The notes under the pieces: generated by a model
The model's database searches: none
Told to the model about the DNA's origin: nothing
What the model saw: the letters and a program-made list of their open reading frames with translations, nothing else
Program-made: the position numbers and the translations under genes
Shown here: piece by piece, positions 44,211-56,024 of the stretch
How the letters are laid out: each line of letters begins with the position of its first letter
Position numbering within the stretch: position 1 is the stretch's first letter
DNA from: Clytia hemisphaerica
Lineage: Eukaryota; Cnidaria; Hydrozoa; Leptothecata; Clytiidae
Assembly (NCBI GenBank): GCA_902728285.1
Contig: CACVBU010000599.1
Coordinates: forward strand, 186,001-250,000
Length of the DNA: 64,000 nt
Direction: 5' to 3'

Positions 44211-45208
44211 TGGTTCTGCAAGAAGACCTGCGAAGGTTCTCGGGTTTTCTTTGATGACCGACACTCTGAAATGTCATAGTACTTTTCACGATTCAATCGC
44301 GGCATTCGCATAAAATTTATCGATTTGCTCGGGCGTCTTTGGATGCGTGGGCTAAAAAAACCGATTCTACTGCGACCGTGGCTTTCTTGCTCCGAACCAA
44401 ATCCAAGATGGTACCTGAAATTCACGTCTTGGCTCTTGGTCAATGTTTTGATTTTTATGGATTTTGAGACTTATGAAGGAAAATTCAATGTTTCAAGTGT
44501 TGTTTATTCATTTTTGTGTAGCTCTGACATACACCCACAGAAGTGGCTGCTCATACTTATTGACCTAAAAGTTCTCTTATGTAATGATTACTTCTCTCTT
44601 GCTATCTGCTTGATTATTAGGAGGAATGAAGCATTTTATCAGATTAATAACTTAACGTGTGCGAAATGTTTCTCAGGCATTCAACCGACAAAAAAATGAT
44701 TCAAACACCAAGAGGTTGACTAGTTTAGGCTCTATTTGTATTGTTGGATATTTGGATACTCTATTTGGATAAGATATTGGTGAAATTTTATGTTTGTTGA
44801 GCTTTTTTAAACGGTTTCGGTGATCAGTTTTTGGGTTGCATACTTTTTGCAATCAGACTTCAAAAACCTTTCACGAGAACTGTTTAATAGATTTGGAAGA
44901 TAAACAAATACCAACTCTAAGTTCTGAAAAGTATTTTTGGCTTGAAAAGGTCAAAGGTTTTAAAACTCCAAATTAAATCATACTATTTATGATTTTGTAG
45001 CCATGATATGTTTAGGTGCACAAAAGGCATTCCAGCAGCAAAACAGATAGTATTTTTGACAGGTGAAGATTCAGATTGTTCTATGTATGATTGCCTGTTA
45101 TCATCTGAAAAAATTCTTGGGAAATATTCAATATTTCAAAAGATACAGAGGTTTTTGCTACTAAGTTCTTACAAAAAGTTGTTTCCTATAAAATGATAAA
45201 TAAATCTT
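44211..45208. other. No gene recognised
   Basis: Probably the 5' leader of the LINE fragment (44211-44450), followed by AT-rich DNA. The open frame at 45008-45196 has no motif. Confidence 0.3.
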
Positions 45209-45358
45209 GAAAACTGCGGGCCAATCGGATACCGGTATCTGCTCACGTGTCATAGTTTTTCCCAGACCCCGCCGAACGCGGTTTTGTAAAATTCCGCTGA
45301 ATAAACTTTTCAGATCATCATATGCCTTAGCAATGGTGATCGGTTATGAGATTAGGTT
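45209..45358. repeat. Interspersed repeat, copy 1
   Basis: It matches 62719-62862: both start aaaact-cgg-ccaatc, and both contain ataaacttttcagatcat, atatgccttagcaa and tgatcggtt-tgagatta. The middle parts have diverged or carry indels. It may be the end of an unrecognised element. Confidence 0.65.
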
Positions 45359-45929
45359 ATCATTGGGGGTTCGAACGTTCCAAGCGACGGTTTCCACCAC
45401 CACTGCACGATTTATCAACATTATCATTACTCAATATCATCATCATTCGCTAGTAAGGCTGCCCCTCGGAAGACGACACTGCTTGGGGTAAGAGCCAAGT
45501 CCCTTTACAGGAAACACTCACGACAAGCGGCAAAGCAGAGATGAGAAGGCTGAGAGGGAAACCTGTTGCGAGGTGGCAGAGTTGAAATCGTGTTGATTAA
45601 CAAAACTGCCGGTTGCCAGAAGCAATGTCGGATTGACATACACAACTGCCAGGTCCCAAAGATGACGCCGAGTTGACGGACGAACATATTTGCCGATGTC
45701 GTACCCTGACAAGGGGGGTTACAGGTGGAATAACACAGGCCCAGCTGTGAACACATAGGCTAGTGGAGGGAAGGAGTCACCTTACTTCTCCATTCGCCCT
45801 AGCCACTGTCCCTACACGTATACAACATATGTAACATACATATAACATTAAAAGGATGACTAATAATACATGTGTGATGTAGGTGTAATAAATAATACAA
45901 GTATTATAGGTCCGTGTTAACAGATTATC
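45359..45929. other. No gene recognised; GC-richer block
   Basis: A block at 45450-45790 is noticeably richer in G+C than its surroundings (gaggcagag, ccaggtcccaaagatgac) and directly precedes the GIY-YIG fragment. It may be part of the same element. Minus-strand frames here have no motif. Confidence 0.3.
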
Positions 45930-46204
45930 AGGATTAACAGAACGTGAATTCAAAGTTAGAATTAGTGAACACAAAACAACATTTGGTAACAAAAAGTATA
46001 TTATCGTCTTACGTTTGGGAATTGAAAGAAAAGAACTTGAACCCCACTTTGAAATGGTCGATAGTAAAACAAATTAGCAGCTACAATAACTTTTCAAAAT
46101 CATGCCAGCTTTGCCTTTACGAAAAGTATGTGATTTTAAATCACCCGTCCCAAGACGAACTTTCGAACAAACGTTCCGAATTAGTGTCGAAGTGCCGAAC
46201 ATGA
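45930..46204 (+). pseudogene. Penelope-like element GIY-YIG endonuclease fragment
   Basis: The plus strand reads GLTEREFKVRISEHKTTFGN, shifts frame near 45985, and continues SSYVWELKEKNLNPTLKW, SIVKQISSYNNFSKSCQLCL and SNKRSELVSKCRT, then a stop. This is the C-terminal GIY-YIG nuclease module of Penelope-like elements: the catalytic Arg in the F-x-x-R-x-x-x-H helix, then the L-S-x-Y-[VI]-W...KW-x-I, a C-x-x-CL-x-EK knuckle and the final LV-SKCR. The GIY and YIG strands themselves are degraded upstream. Together with the RT piece at 18335-18643 it shows the family in this genome, but the two are separate copies. Confidence 0.8.
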
Positions 46205-47944
46205 ATAAATCTTTACTAGCCAATTATAAATCTAAAGATTAATTTAATTGTCATTATTCCCTTAGGTATCAAATCACATTTCTAATTCAAATTTTCATAA
46301 ATCAATCTTATTGCCCCCGCAGGAGCGTAGCGACGAGGAGGCACTCATAGTTTCACGCATAGATATTGGACTGGAATCTCGAAATTTTGTTGTTTTTTTG
46401 TGTTTTGTCGCCCAAGCATCCCCGTAGTTAATCTCTTCCGTAAATGCTCGGTTTTCATATTACGTTATATGGTATTATCATTATTACATATCACAATTTT
46501 AGTTTTGATTTAGGTTTGAAAAGCTGAAGCGAGTGTTATAAATGCAAATCAAAACAGTGTATGATAGAACACGAATTACAATATTACTTGTGCAAATCAA
46601 AACAAACAAAATGGCAGACTGGTTATGATGATGATGAGCTGATTCATTGACTAGAAAAAGTGTTTTGTATGTCAAATTTAGTTTCTTGTCTTTAAAACTG
46701 AATACTAACTACTGTAATTTAGTCAGAAGTTCACTTCAGCAATGATTTAAATTATTTTTCCAGAATCTTTAAAGAAATTTGCTTAAGTTTTCAAATGTAC
46801 ATTTGATATTTTTGTTCAAACTCTAATTTATTTTTGTCTGTCATTTTATTGATAACTTCCTTTATTGTTTATAGGGCTTCTTGAGCTTTAAATACCATCA
46901 TATGGTCGTAACTCGAGAAAGTCCTTCTTAACTTAGTAAAACAACCGGCAAAGTACAAAAAAGATGAATGTACGCATATGTAAAGTTGAATCCAAACGTG
47001 GTTGATTTTTTCTTTTGGTCTTCAAAATAATTTACCTCACTTAGAGTGTTTTTACGTCTTTTCAGTGTGGTAAATCTTTTTCAAAAACCTGAAAAAAGTT
47101 TGTTTACTCGTTAAACTTTACATGCACACGTTAAGGCATTTAACGGTGGTTAGACTAGGTACACAGACAGTCATACAGAAACACCATAAAGGGAAAGTAT
47201 ATCGCTAGCTATAAACTCAAAAAGTCTAGCTTCCTGAAGGCGCGTCTCTTCATTGTCTGCGCTGCGATCAGCTTGGAGAAAAGATTGCATCATGAAAAAG
47301 GACTATGCCCTTGAAAAGAAATTTAGGCGCATTTTAACTTTTCTCGACTGTACGTCTGAATGAACCACAATGGCATTCCTTTACTTTTCTTTTGACCAAC
47401 AACATAGAAGATTTTGCTTGAGAAGTGCAGTCACAGCGTACGCTAGTGGACCCCGGGCCTTAACTAGGATAAGTGAGTTTCTACTTCACCCAACTTAAGA
47501 TGGCGCAGAACTTTTTGATAAATTTTATACGCAGTATCCTCTTGACTATTGTTTATTAGGCAAAGTAGCAACAGAGAAATGTTGAAATATAGCAGCCCAT
47601 GAAAAAAAAACAAGCTATTTCTGATTGGTTACCTTGTGGATTTATTCACTGCGTATGTCCATATATTTTGCCTACAATCTAAGATGTCTGCGACATTATT
47701 AGAAAAGGTCTATTTAGTGAATAGTAATCATGACATATATCGTTATAAGAAAGAAACTAGGAGAAAAAACAAACAAACAGGAGATGTAAAAATCAGTAAG
47801 ATAATGGTACCATAAACTTTTTAAATATATTTTTGAGAGGCTTTTCCAGCTTTTCCTTAAATTTTATTAAGTTATCAAGCTGCATGAATTTTTCAAGTAT
47901 GTATTTTTTTATAATGGAATATATTTTTTTTTCAAGCAAACGCC
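46205..47944. other. No gene recognised
   Basis: AT-rich stretch of about 1.7 kb without motifs, repeats shared with the rest of the window, or convincing exons. Confidence 0.35.
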
Positions 47945-48007
47945 TCAATCAATCAATAAATAAATCAATCAATCAATCAATCAATCAATAATTAAATCAA
48001 TCAATTA
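47945..48007. repeat. (CAAT)n microsatellite
   Basis: Interrupted tetranucleotide repeat: caatcaatcaataaataaat followed by caatcaatcaatcaatcaat and a degraded tail. Confidence 0.95.
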
Positions 48008-48121
48008 TTCCTGATTATTTTTTAATGTTTAATCTTTTAAAGCATTAAAGCTTTATAAGTACATGACATGATCTTTATGTGGGGGCATTTAGTGAAAGCT
48101 ATGACTAGTAAGTAAGAAGTA

Positions 48122-48367
48122 CATGATGTCCCGAAAGAAAGTATCGAGTCGTACCACTTCTATAGAAAGAAAATTCTTGCGTGTGTTTCACTAAATTTGC
48201 AATGTTTTTCCAAGTTTCTCTCTATGTCATATTAATTGTCATGGGACATCTTTTATGAATAACTTTTATTTTGTTGGTATATATTTTCTTACATTTTGTT
48301 AAACACACGCAACCGCCTTCTACTCAGTATCATGTTCGAACTCAAAACTTTTTTTCGGGACACCCTG
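48122..48367. mobile_element. 246-bp mariner-type MITE, TA duplication
   Basis: Ends CATGATGTCCCGAAAGAAAG and, in reverse at the right, CAGGGTGTCCCGAAAAAAAG, continuing into T-x-[TC]GAGT. TA is present on both sides (48120-48121 and 48368-48369). The GGTGTCCC terminus is typical of mariner-like elements. No coding capacity. Confidence 0.75.
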
Positions 48368-48504
48368 TATGTAGTTTTTCAACAAATTAGTTCAACAAAT
48401 TCGTAAAAGATGAAACTGACAGTACTAAATTGATTCTTGTTTACTTTTTTCTTAAAATTAAGTCGATTTACATTTTTTTGGTCATTCTAAAATAAACATT
48501 TGCT

Positions 48505-49042
48505 TAGCCTGGATATAATATCCAGGCTGTAAACTATTTCACAGTTTAGTTTTTTATATTTTTATGTTCTGGTTTACAGCCTGGTCTCCCTAGAGCGATT
48601 TGCATTCTCTTTAAGAGAATGCAGTCCGCTTGCTTGCGCTCACTTCGCTAAAACCGTAAGGGCCAATCTACACAGCGCGGAGCAATTATAAAGCAAAAAT
48701 AGGATAGTCCTCCAGTTGCTAGTGAAGATAGGGCTTTCTGTTACATGAAAACATGAAAAAGAAGAAAACAGAGGCAAGTTCATTTTCCAAGAAAACATGG
48801 TTGGTCATGATAATGCATGCAAACTTTTTTATGGACTTTGGTGTAATCTTTGGATGTTTTAAATAGTTTTAGATCTTGTAAGACTGCTTTTTATTAATTT
48901 CTGTTTTGCTGCCCTGGGTTGACTAGGAAACATGGGTTTGCACTTTCTTTCTCTAGGGAGACCAAGCTCTATAATTTTAGAACTTTGTATGTTGAGGTAA
49001 TTTTTGTTTTTTCTAAAATTTTGAGCTTGGATATCCAGGCTA
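48505..49042. mobile_element. TAGCCTGG-terminated MITE, copy 2, 9-bp target duplication
   Basis: Starts TAGCCTGGATATAATATCC and ends GAGCTTGGATATCCAGGCTA, with ACATTTGCT on both sides (48496-48504 and 49043-49051). Shares its termini and right subterminal block with the element at 26015-26564. The left end carries an extra local palindrome (ggatataatatcc). Confidence 0.9.
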
Positions 49043-49655
49043 ACATTTGCTTTGAAAGCTTTGGAATAAACATTTGTCAGGTTGAAGAAATTATCTAGTT
49101 ACTTATCATTAATAAAGTCAATAGTTTCTCTACCCTACTTAGGGAAAGAATTTCGGGTAATTAAACGAATTGCCACACAAATTTTGCATTAATTTGAATT
49201 TTTAGTCATTTGCCAAAATTAATTCTCACTAAATTTAACAAAATACCTTTGCATGCTTTCCCCAAATTATATTCTCTAATAATTTATATTATTCGATCTC
49301 GTCTCTTTGCAGTGCAGTTTGGAGAATATAAAATGAGAGCCATCAGTAAATCGAGCTCCAATTTTTATTGAATAACCGTCCTCAACACGGTTAGCTTCAA
49401 ATGAAATAATCAGAAACTCTAACAAAATTACTCACTTTCACTATTAAACTCTACATCACATTACAGTCTGATTCTCTTGTTTTTAATGAGCGTCAATACT
49501 CAATAGGGAATCTCATAAACTTAAGTACTATTTTTAGTTCAGTATAGTTTTTCCATAGAATTCAAATTATTCAGGGCATTCTTTTTAACAGAAACCATTT
49601 CTTAGTCAATTTTTCCCTTGGGTAGAGGGTCACACTGTTTCTTAACCAGTGGAGC

Positions 49656-52289
49656 TTAATTCTCACAGACGCCTCCTAAACGCCCATGAGCTTGAGATGG
49701 AACAGAGATGGGTGAAAATTGCACATCTACTGCAACTATGATTGCGGACTCCTTGATCTTGGGTGGTGCACCCGGCTTGATCTCGGGCTTTGCATCTTTG
49801 ACATCTGTACCGCCATTGGGAGGATAATTCTCAGCTTGAGGTTTACGTCGGTACTCGTTCCCAGCCCCAACATGTTTCATACGTTTCGCATTGAAGTACT
49901 CTCTTGTGTTCTGCCGTGGCCGTAACAACATAACGTAACATTTTCTGCTGTACATCAAAAATAGGGTGACATAACAATTGATGGTTATGATAATGGCTCC
50001 TAAGAATTCCTTATCGCTATGTAGACGACGGAAATAGGAAATCGGGAAACTAACGCTGAAGGAAACCGACGTGATCAAGATAGTGTAGAACAACGACATT
50101 GCTTCATTCATGATGTCAGGTAGTTTACGGCAACGGTACGCTTGGACGGAGCACGTCAGCTGGAAGACGGTTAAGAGTAGAATCTGGATATACTGATGAA
50201 TCAGAGTATTGCAATGGTTGAATCTGACCATAGATAGATCATCAGTGTACGAAACCATGTTTGGTGAAATTCGTAAGGAATTTATAGCTAGACTGCCATT
50301 GGTCAATATTAATAGTACAAAGACCGTAAAGATTTGGAGTATAATTGTTCGTTTAATTTCTGTTGCTTTCAGTTTGATTTTAGAAGCAAAAGCTTTGACA
50401 AGTTTCTGCGATTTAGTATAGAGACAGGAGACGTGTAGAGTGTAAAGGATGCTTAGAATCAAAATTCGTCCTATACATAATTCAATGTCGAGATGTGGTA
50501 TTATATAAAGACATCCTGTGAAAAAGAAAATTGAAAAGATACTTCCAAGATGTAAGAACGATAGGAATTTGTCTGATGAACGCACTATCGGTGTATTGCG
50601 TTTCATCACAAACAAAATTAACATAAATATGGCTAGTACACAACCTAATCCTGACGTAGTACATAAAATCACGCGTTGTTCATCGTCAAACAGAAGTGGT
50701 TTGTTTGTATAAGGGTCAACGCAAGCTGTTCGTTTGCCGTTATCTATACTGAGGACACCAGTGCAAGGCGTGCAAGATCCATCACCCGTACCAAGTTTGA
50801 TTGTATTTTCCGGACAAAGCTCACATCTTGTGCGATGCTCTTCGTCGAGTAATGTATTGGGGCTATTCACAAGACCGTACTTCGGCTGGAATCCAGGCAA
50901 ACAATTTGTAGACGGACACTTGAGCTCAGCGAAGGAAGCATTCTTCCAGTACTGATGGGCTTTATCATTAGTATTGACTGAAACCTCTTCGAAAGTATAT
51001 TCGAGAAGCGGTAAAGTATATTGGCGTTTTAAGATATTTGTACTTTCGCTGTAAACTTGCGGTAATAGACTATAAATCCTGTCTTCAGGATTGTGATTTA
51101 GTGCATCCCAACTTAAGATTCGTAAAAGACGGCGTACATAATCTAACATCATAACGCGTTGCTCATCTTGGGATTGCAATTCGTGGAGATGTTGTCGCCG
51201 TCTGTAGAACATCTCGAGTACGTTATAATTGTCACCATGTGGCGCATGCATATCAATGTCTTGAAAAATAACGGTTCTATTTTCAAGGGGTTTAATTTCG
51301 TTTTTGTATCTGAACAAAGAAGCAAGTCCATACAGGGTTGAATCTGTGTAAGAATCCCCAAAGAAAATAGCAACGGAATTATCGACTCCAGGTGACGTTA
51401 GAAGAGGCATGATTTTGTTGCTTAAGAAAATTGCAGGGAAATCCAAAAAATTTTCATCAATAAAATTTTTGCCATATTCAAGAAGTAAGTTAATGGTTTT
51501 CTTTTTAAGACAATATTTCTTCGTGTTCTTTAAGTGATCATACGTTCTCTGAAAATATTCTTCATACCGTGTTATGGGTTCATTGTTTTCGCTCGATGTT
51601 TGAACATTAACAAAAGTGACGTCATATAAACCGAATCGGCTTAAAAAATCCGTCACTTGTAGAGTGTAATCCGTTATCATGAAGGTCGGGTAACGTTCGT
51701 CACAGCTCTGCGGGATACACAATCGAGCAATGAGTGGATAAAGACTGCTGACAATGTCTTGTATGATTTTTATCATTTCTTCAGTCACGTGAGCGACTAT
51801 AACTAAGATGTTTTGTTCGCGATAAATTGGAGATTGTGTTCTATTCAACAGGGACCCACTTTTCGACTCCTCGTCCTGAGTAGTATCACCTGTTTCATTA
51901 CCCGTGACTGGTGGAAAGAAATATTTGTGATCCAGGAACATTTCTGTTAAAAGTTTGATCAAAGTTTCCGTGTTATTACAGACGCTATAAGGAATGAAAG
52001 TGTTAGATTTCATGTTACTCAGCTCTTCACGAATTTCACTGATCATACGTCGAGACTTCAAATTAAACTCGGCGTCGGTGTCAGAATTCGACTGACGTCC
52101 GTCTTCCGTTGAATTATCATGGCTGTCGTCGGGACATGCGGAAAAAAAGCCGATGATCAGAAATTGCTTTAAAATATGACCTTGTGTACTTTCTTGTACA
52201 TACGATCTGCTCGTAACAAACATCAGCGATTGGGAAAATATAAGAATGAAAAACATCATTACCGCATACTGAACCATTGTCACCACCAT
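49656..52289 (-). CDS. Class C G-protein-coupled receptor (7tm_3 family)
   Basis: An intact single-exon frame of 877 codons encodes a plasma-membrane receptor. A signal peptide covers about residues 1-28. A long extracellular part of about 510 residues follows, with N-glycosylation sequons and without an obvious Venus-flytrap signature. It ends in a Cys-rich stalk (NCLPGFQPKYG, RCELCPENTIKLGTGDG, SCTPC, about 462-510), and seven membrane spans lie at about 539-786. Family signatures are clear: NTPIVRSSDKFLSFLHLGS after TM1, CLYTKSQKLVKAF after TM3, a NEAMSLFYT segment before TM6, and RKCYVMLLRPRQNTREYF after TM7. Class C receptors sense amino acids, GABA, calcium or similar small ligands; the ligand here cannot be inferred. 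The intracellular tail of about 90 residues is Pro/Lys-rich. The start could be Met1 or Met5; both keep the signal peptide. Confidence 0.93.
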   Translation of the reverse strand: MVVTMVQYAVMMFFILIFSQSLMFVTSRSYVQESTQGHILKQFLIIGFFSACPDDSHDNSTEDGRQSNSDTDAEFNLKSRRMISEIREELSNMKSNTFIPYSVCNNTETLIKLLTEMFLDHKYFFPPVTGNETGDTTQDEESKSGSLLNRTQSPIYREQNILVIVAHVTEEMIKIIQDIVSSLYPLIARLCIPQSCDERYPTFMITDYTLQVTDFLSRFGLYDVTFVNVQTSSENNEPITRYEEYFQRTYDHLKNTKKYCLKKKTINLLLEYGKNFIDENFLDFPAIFLSNKIMPLLTSPGVDNSVAIFFGDSYTDSTLYGLASLFRYKNEIKPLENRTVIFQDIDMHAPHGDNYNVLEMFYRRRQHLHELQSQDEQRVMMLDYVRRLLRILSWDALNHNPEDRIYSLLPQVYSESTNILKRQYTLPLLEYTFEEVSVNTNDKAHQYWKNASFAELKCPSTNCLPGFQPKYGLVNSPNTLLDEEHRTRCELCPENTIKLGTGDGSCTPCTGVLSIDNGKRTACVDPYTNKPLLFDDEQRVILCTTSGLGCVLAIFMLILFVMKRNTPIVRSSDKFLSFLHLGSIFSIFFFTGCLYIIPHLDIELCIGRILILSILYTLHVSCLYTKSQKLVKAFASKIKLKATEIKRTIILQIFTVFVLLILTNGSLAINSLRISPNMVSYTDDLSMVRFNHCNTLIHQYIQILLLTVFQLTCSVQAYRCRKLPDIMNEAMSLFYTILITSVSFSVSFPISYFRRLHSDKEFLGAIIITINCYVTLFLMYSRKCYVMLLRPRQNTREYFNAKRMKHVGAGNEYRRKPQAENYPPNGGTDVKDAKPEIKPGAPPKIKESAIIVAVDVQFSPISVPSQAHGRLGGVCEN

Positions 52290-53256
52290 TCAACAGTTCA
52301 CGTTGATATTTGCGTTTACGTTAAAGTTACACGTAAGTTGACTTCACTCCTCTGATATCAAATCTTGGTGAGCGTTTTAGGGCCGTAGATAATGAATTGT
52401 TAGTTTCCTGGATAGAAGCTTAAAAGTTATCATGTGTACCAATTAGCAATCTTTAACAATTTTCAATGATAGCCATAGATTTGATTTCCAATCACAAACT
52501 GTCCGATGAAGGTCACATTATTCAAGAATTTTCTATTGCTAGAGTTCTGTAAAAATACAAAAGTGACGAAGGTAGAATGCTTTTATACCTCTGATGTCAG
52601 TCACTGAAACAAGCTTATGTGCTGTTTTCTTAGAAAGATTAAGGTATTGTTAGCATCACTATAAATATAACTATGTTATGAGTTATGGCTTCCGTATGGA
52701 ATTATATGAAATAGACATTGATCTATATCCTTGCAGATTTCCAATTACTGTAAATATATAAACATTCTAAATCTCATTTCAAGCTAGTGCTCAAAGATTC
52801 TTACCAAAAAGATATTGAAAGATGTAGGATAAAGATTTTTAAATAAATCTTCTTTATAACATATTGGATCACATCTATTTTTTTCATCAGTGTGCGGAAA
52901 TTTTGTGAAACTGTCAATCGCTGCAACTCGAGAGGTTCAACTTTCTCGTGATTGCCTTGGTATTTTTTATGATTTTTATGCACAATGATGTAAAATAGTA
53001 ATGTTTGAAATCTGAGGGAGCCCAATATTCGGAAAAAAAATTCTTTTCTAGTTTTTCCTAAAGTATGTTTTACACAGTGATGCGAAATTGTAATCCTTAA
53101 AATTTCAAAATTGGTACTTTTCCCTCTTTCTTTAAATCCCAAACATGTTTAGATAGTTCCGTGGATTTTTCTTTAGATAGAAAAATAGAAAGATATTTTT
53201 TAAAAGAAAAAGTTTTAGACAAAATTGGCCCAAATTTTGGATTTGTGGAGTTTGTT
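52290..53256. other. Receptor upstream region; no gene recognised
   Basis: This is the 5' side of the GPCR gene, so its promoter and any upstream non-coding exon probably lie here or beyond. No confident TATA box or splice donor can be assigned from sequence alone. Confidence 0.3.
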
Positions 53257-53438
53257 ACCCTGAGTATCAGAGGTTGAGTTTTCAAAGAATATATCAACCT
53301 CTGAAGACCAATAATAGAAATTTTATCGCGCATGTGTCAATCTAATCACTGTAGAAAGAATCAAAGATGAAGAACAAATATTACCATGTTAATGTCTAGC
53401 AGACTGTATCAGTGTGCAGTTTACTATTTACGAATTCC
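53257..53438. repeat. Repeat family B, copy 1 (uninterrupted)
   Basis: Runs from taccctgagtatcagaggtt through a short hairpin (tcagaggttga ... tcaacctctga), gaaattttatcgcgcatgtg, tcaatctaatcactgtagaa and agaatcaaagatga to gtttactatttacgaattcc. Copies lie at 56024-56483 (direct, carrying an insertion) and 60663-60846 (inverted). Confidence 0.85.
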
Positions 53439-54392
53439 CTCAAAGTGTAATTGAAATGAGTTTCTTCCGAAAGAAATCTTTTACATGATCCCCAAATGTG
53501 TAACAGTAATTACGAAACTAAGGATTGTTTTTGCTTGTTTTTAAAACTTAGTATGGCTCCTTATCTCTAAAATATCGTGAAGCTAGTGTAAAACAAGCTT
53601 CGTCATGTTTTTCAAGCTTACGCATCTCTATGATGCTATGTTGTTATCTTTTCTTTTTCGTTCGAACATTTTCATCTCCATATCTATTTCAGGTAGGTCC
53701 ATTCATCATGTTGCTTGTTTGTGTCAAAATAAGATTAAAAGTCTTGTTGCAAGGTTAAGAGACGAAAAAAACCTTCCTTTTATCTTTTTAAGTCATCAAA
53801 ACTAGTAAGAAAAATATCAGCTTTGTATGAAGTGTGTAGTGCGTTAATCCTCTTTTGTTATCTTCGTTACTTCATATAATTTTAATGTTGTCTAAAGATC
53901 ATCAGAGCTTTGAAATTCTAATACACTGAATGTCCTTAGGTGATAAACTAGATAAGCTATAATGCTTCAGGCGCTGTACTAATTAACTTCCACAATGAAA
54001 TTTTTTCCTACCTTCTAAAGCAAAAATGCTTTGTATCTCATCAAAAAATTATTTCTTTAAGCTTTTTCTGAAAAAACATTTGTGTCTCTATGTCACTCAG
54101 TCTGTCTTTCACAAAGTTTTTAGGGCAGTCTGCAGACGAATTTCAAATTTTTGCTGAAATTGGGCCTTATTCCAATAGTCGAAAAATACTGAAGTTAGGC
54201 CCAGGGCGTTGCACACGTTAAAAATAGAAAAATTTGCTTACAAATTTACCTTTATGGTAAATTTTTTTAAATGTTGAAATGCTGGAATTTAAAAAGCAAA
54301 AAAAAAAAAATCGTCAATTTCGCATAAGGATTTCGCAATTTCCAATCATACAAATATAATTTTTATCCTTTAAGTGCATTTGTTTATTTTAG
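53439..54392. other. No gene recognised; probable intron or flank of ABCC relic
   Basis: No upstream ABC transporter exon (Walker A region) could be found here. The frame 53605-53805 contains no ABC motif. Confidence 0.35.
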
Positions 54393-55067
<675 letters not shown>

Positions 55068-55080
55068 TAGAATACGTTTA

Positions 55081-55417
55081 TCAGTGTAAATTCACCATCG
55101 GGAACACCTTGACACCTGGTGTTCCAGTGAATCGAAACCTCCGTCTTTGTTCCCTTCCCTCTGGACTCCAAGGGTCGTCCACGTGATCTGCTGGATGCTT
55201 TACATTATTAGCTCCTCTGCTACGACCTCTGCCATGACCTGCCTCTACCACGACCTCCTTCATCAAGCGCTCTTCCCACATGACCTTCTCCCTCAGGATC
55301 CTCCACTGGCTTTTGCAATCTTTCATTCTGATTTTCAGGTTCATCTTCACCAGAAAGGTTGGGGATTTCACCTTGATTCTGATAAACATTGTGTGCATCA
55401 TCATCATCATCATCAAC

Positions 55418-55489
<72 letters not shown>

Positions 55490-56024
55490 TCTGCCGCCAC
55501 GTCCACCATCAACACCACGTCAAATACAAAGGTTACATCTTCCACCGCGTCCAGGAGATCGTCGACCTCTCGAACGCCCAAGGCCTACACGGTGGTATTC
55601 TGTTCTGATTGGAGTTGATTCATTGTTCATACTTGTTGGACTTGATGATGAATATCATTTTCAAAAAGTTCATTGTATTCTGCAAGCCCCACCAGGCGAA
55701 GATGGAGGGTTCAAGGCCGAGATTGAAAGGTTCCAAGTTGTGCTGAAAGTTTCATCAGGAAAATCAAAGTGCTCTGGGGGCTCTATAAAGGAAAGGGGAA
55801 CCTCTTTTCAAAATTAGTTGGCTGTTTTTGTGTCAACCTTGAAAATGTATGTACGTCGCACGAGGGGAGTTGGTTTTAAACAGAAACTGCAGTATAAAAT
55901 ACTAAAAAAATCTTCTGATTCATCCTCGCTGAAAACTGAAAGAGTCCTCGAAATCAGGTGCTAAATCGTCTATAAAGTCATTAATTTCCTCAGCAGTTCG
56001 ATACCGTCTTTCACGATACGCCAT
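55081..56024 (-). pseudogene. piggyBac-like transposase N-terminal region with Arg-Gly repeat
   Basis: The minus strand starts MAYRERRYRTAEEINDFIDD with LAPDFEDSFS, shifts frame into SEDESEDFF, then EVPLSFIEPPEHFDFPDETF, an interrupted segment, TEYHRVGLGRSRGRRSPGRG, and a run of about a dozen Gly-Arg pairs encoded by (GGTCGT)n at 55425-55490. A D6 run, EIPNLSGEDEPENQNERL and, in another frame, GRGRSRGANNVKHP, SPEGREQRRRFRFTGTPGVK follow. An acidic start followed by R/K-rich linker and F-x-FTG-x-PG-[VI]K is the usual N-terminus of piggyBac-like proteins; this assignment is inference. The DDD core is absent, and stops and shifts are present. It lies in the ABCC region in the opposite orientation. 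Confidence 0.5.
55425..55490. repeat. (CACGAC)n hexanucleotide repeat
   Basis: Eleven or so uninterrupted copies of CACGAC. On the minus strand, in the frame of the surrounding piggyBac-like sequence, it encodes Gly-Arg repeats. Other frames give Val-Val, His-Asp and Pro-Arg runs, which account for several long spurious open frames here. Confidence 0.95.

Noticed and set aside
55081..55817. Several long open frames rich in Val, His-Asp or Pro-Arg, on both strands.
   Set aside because: All come from the (CACGAC)n repeat read in different frames; only the Gly-Arg frame connects to recognisable protein sequence.
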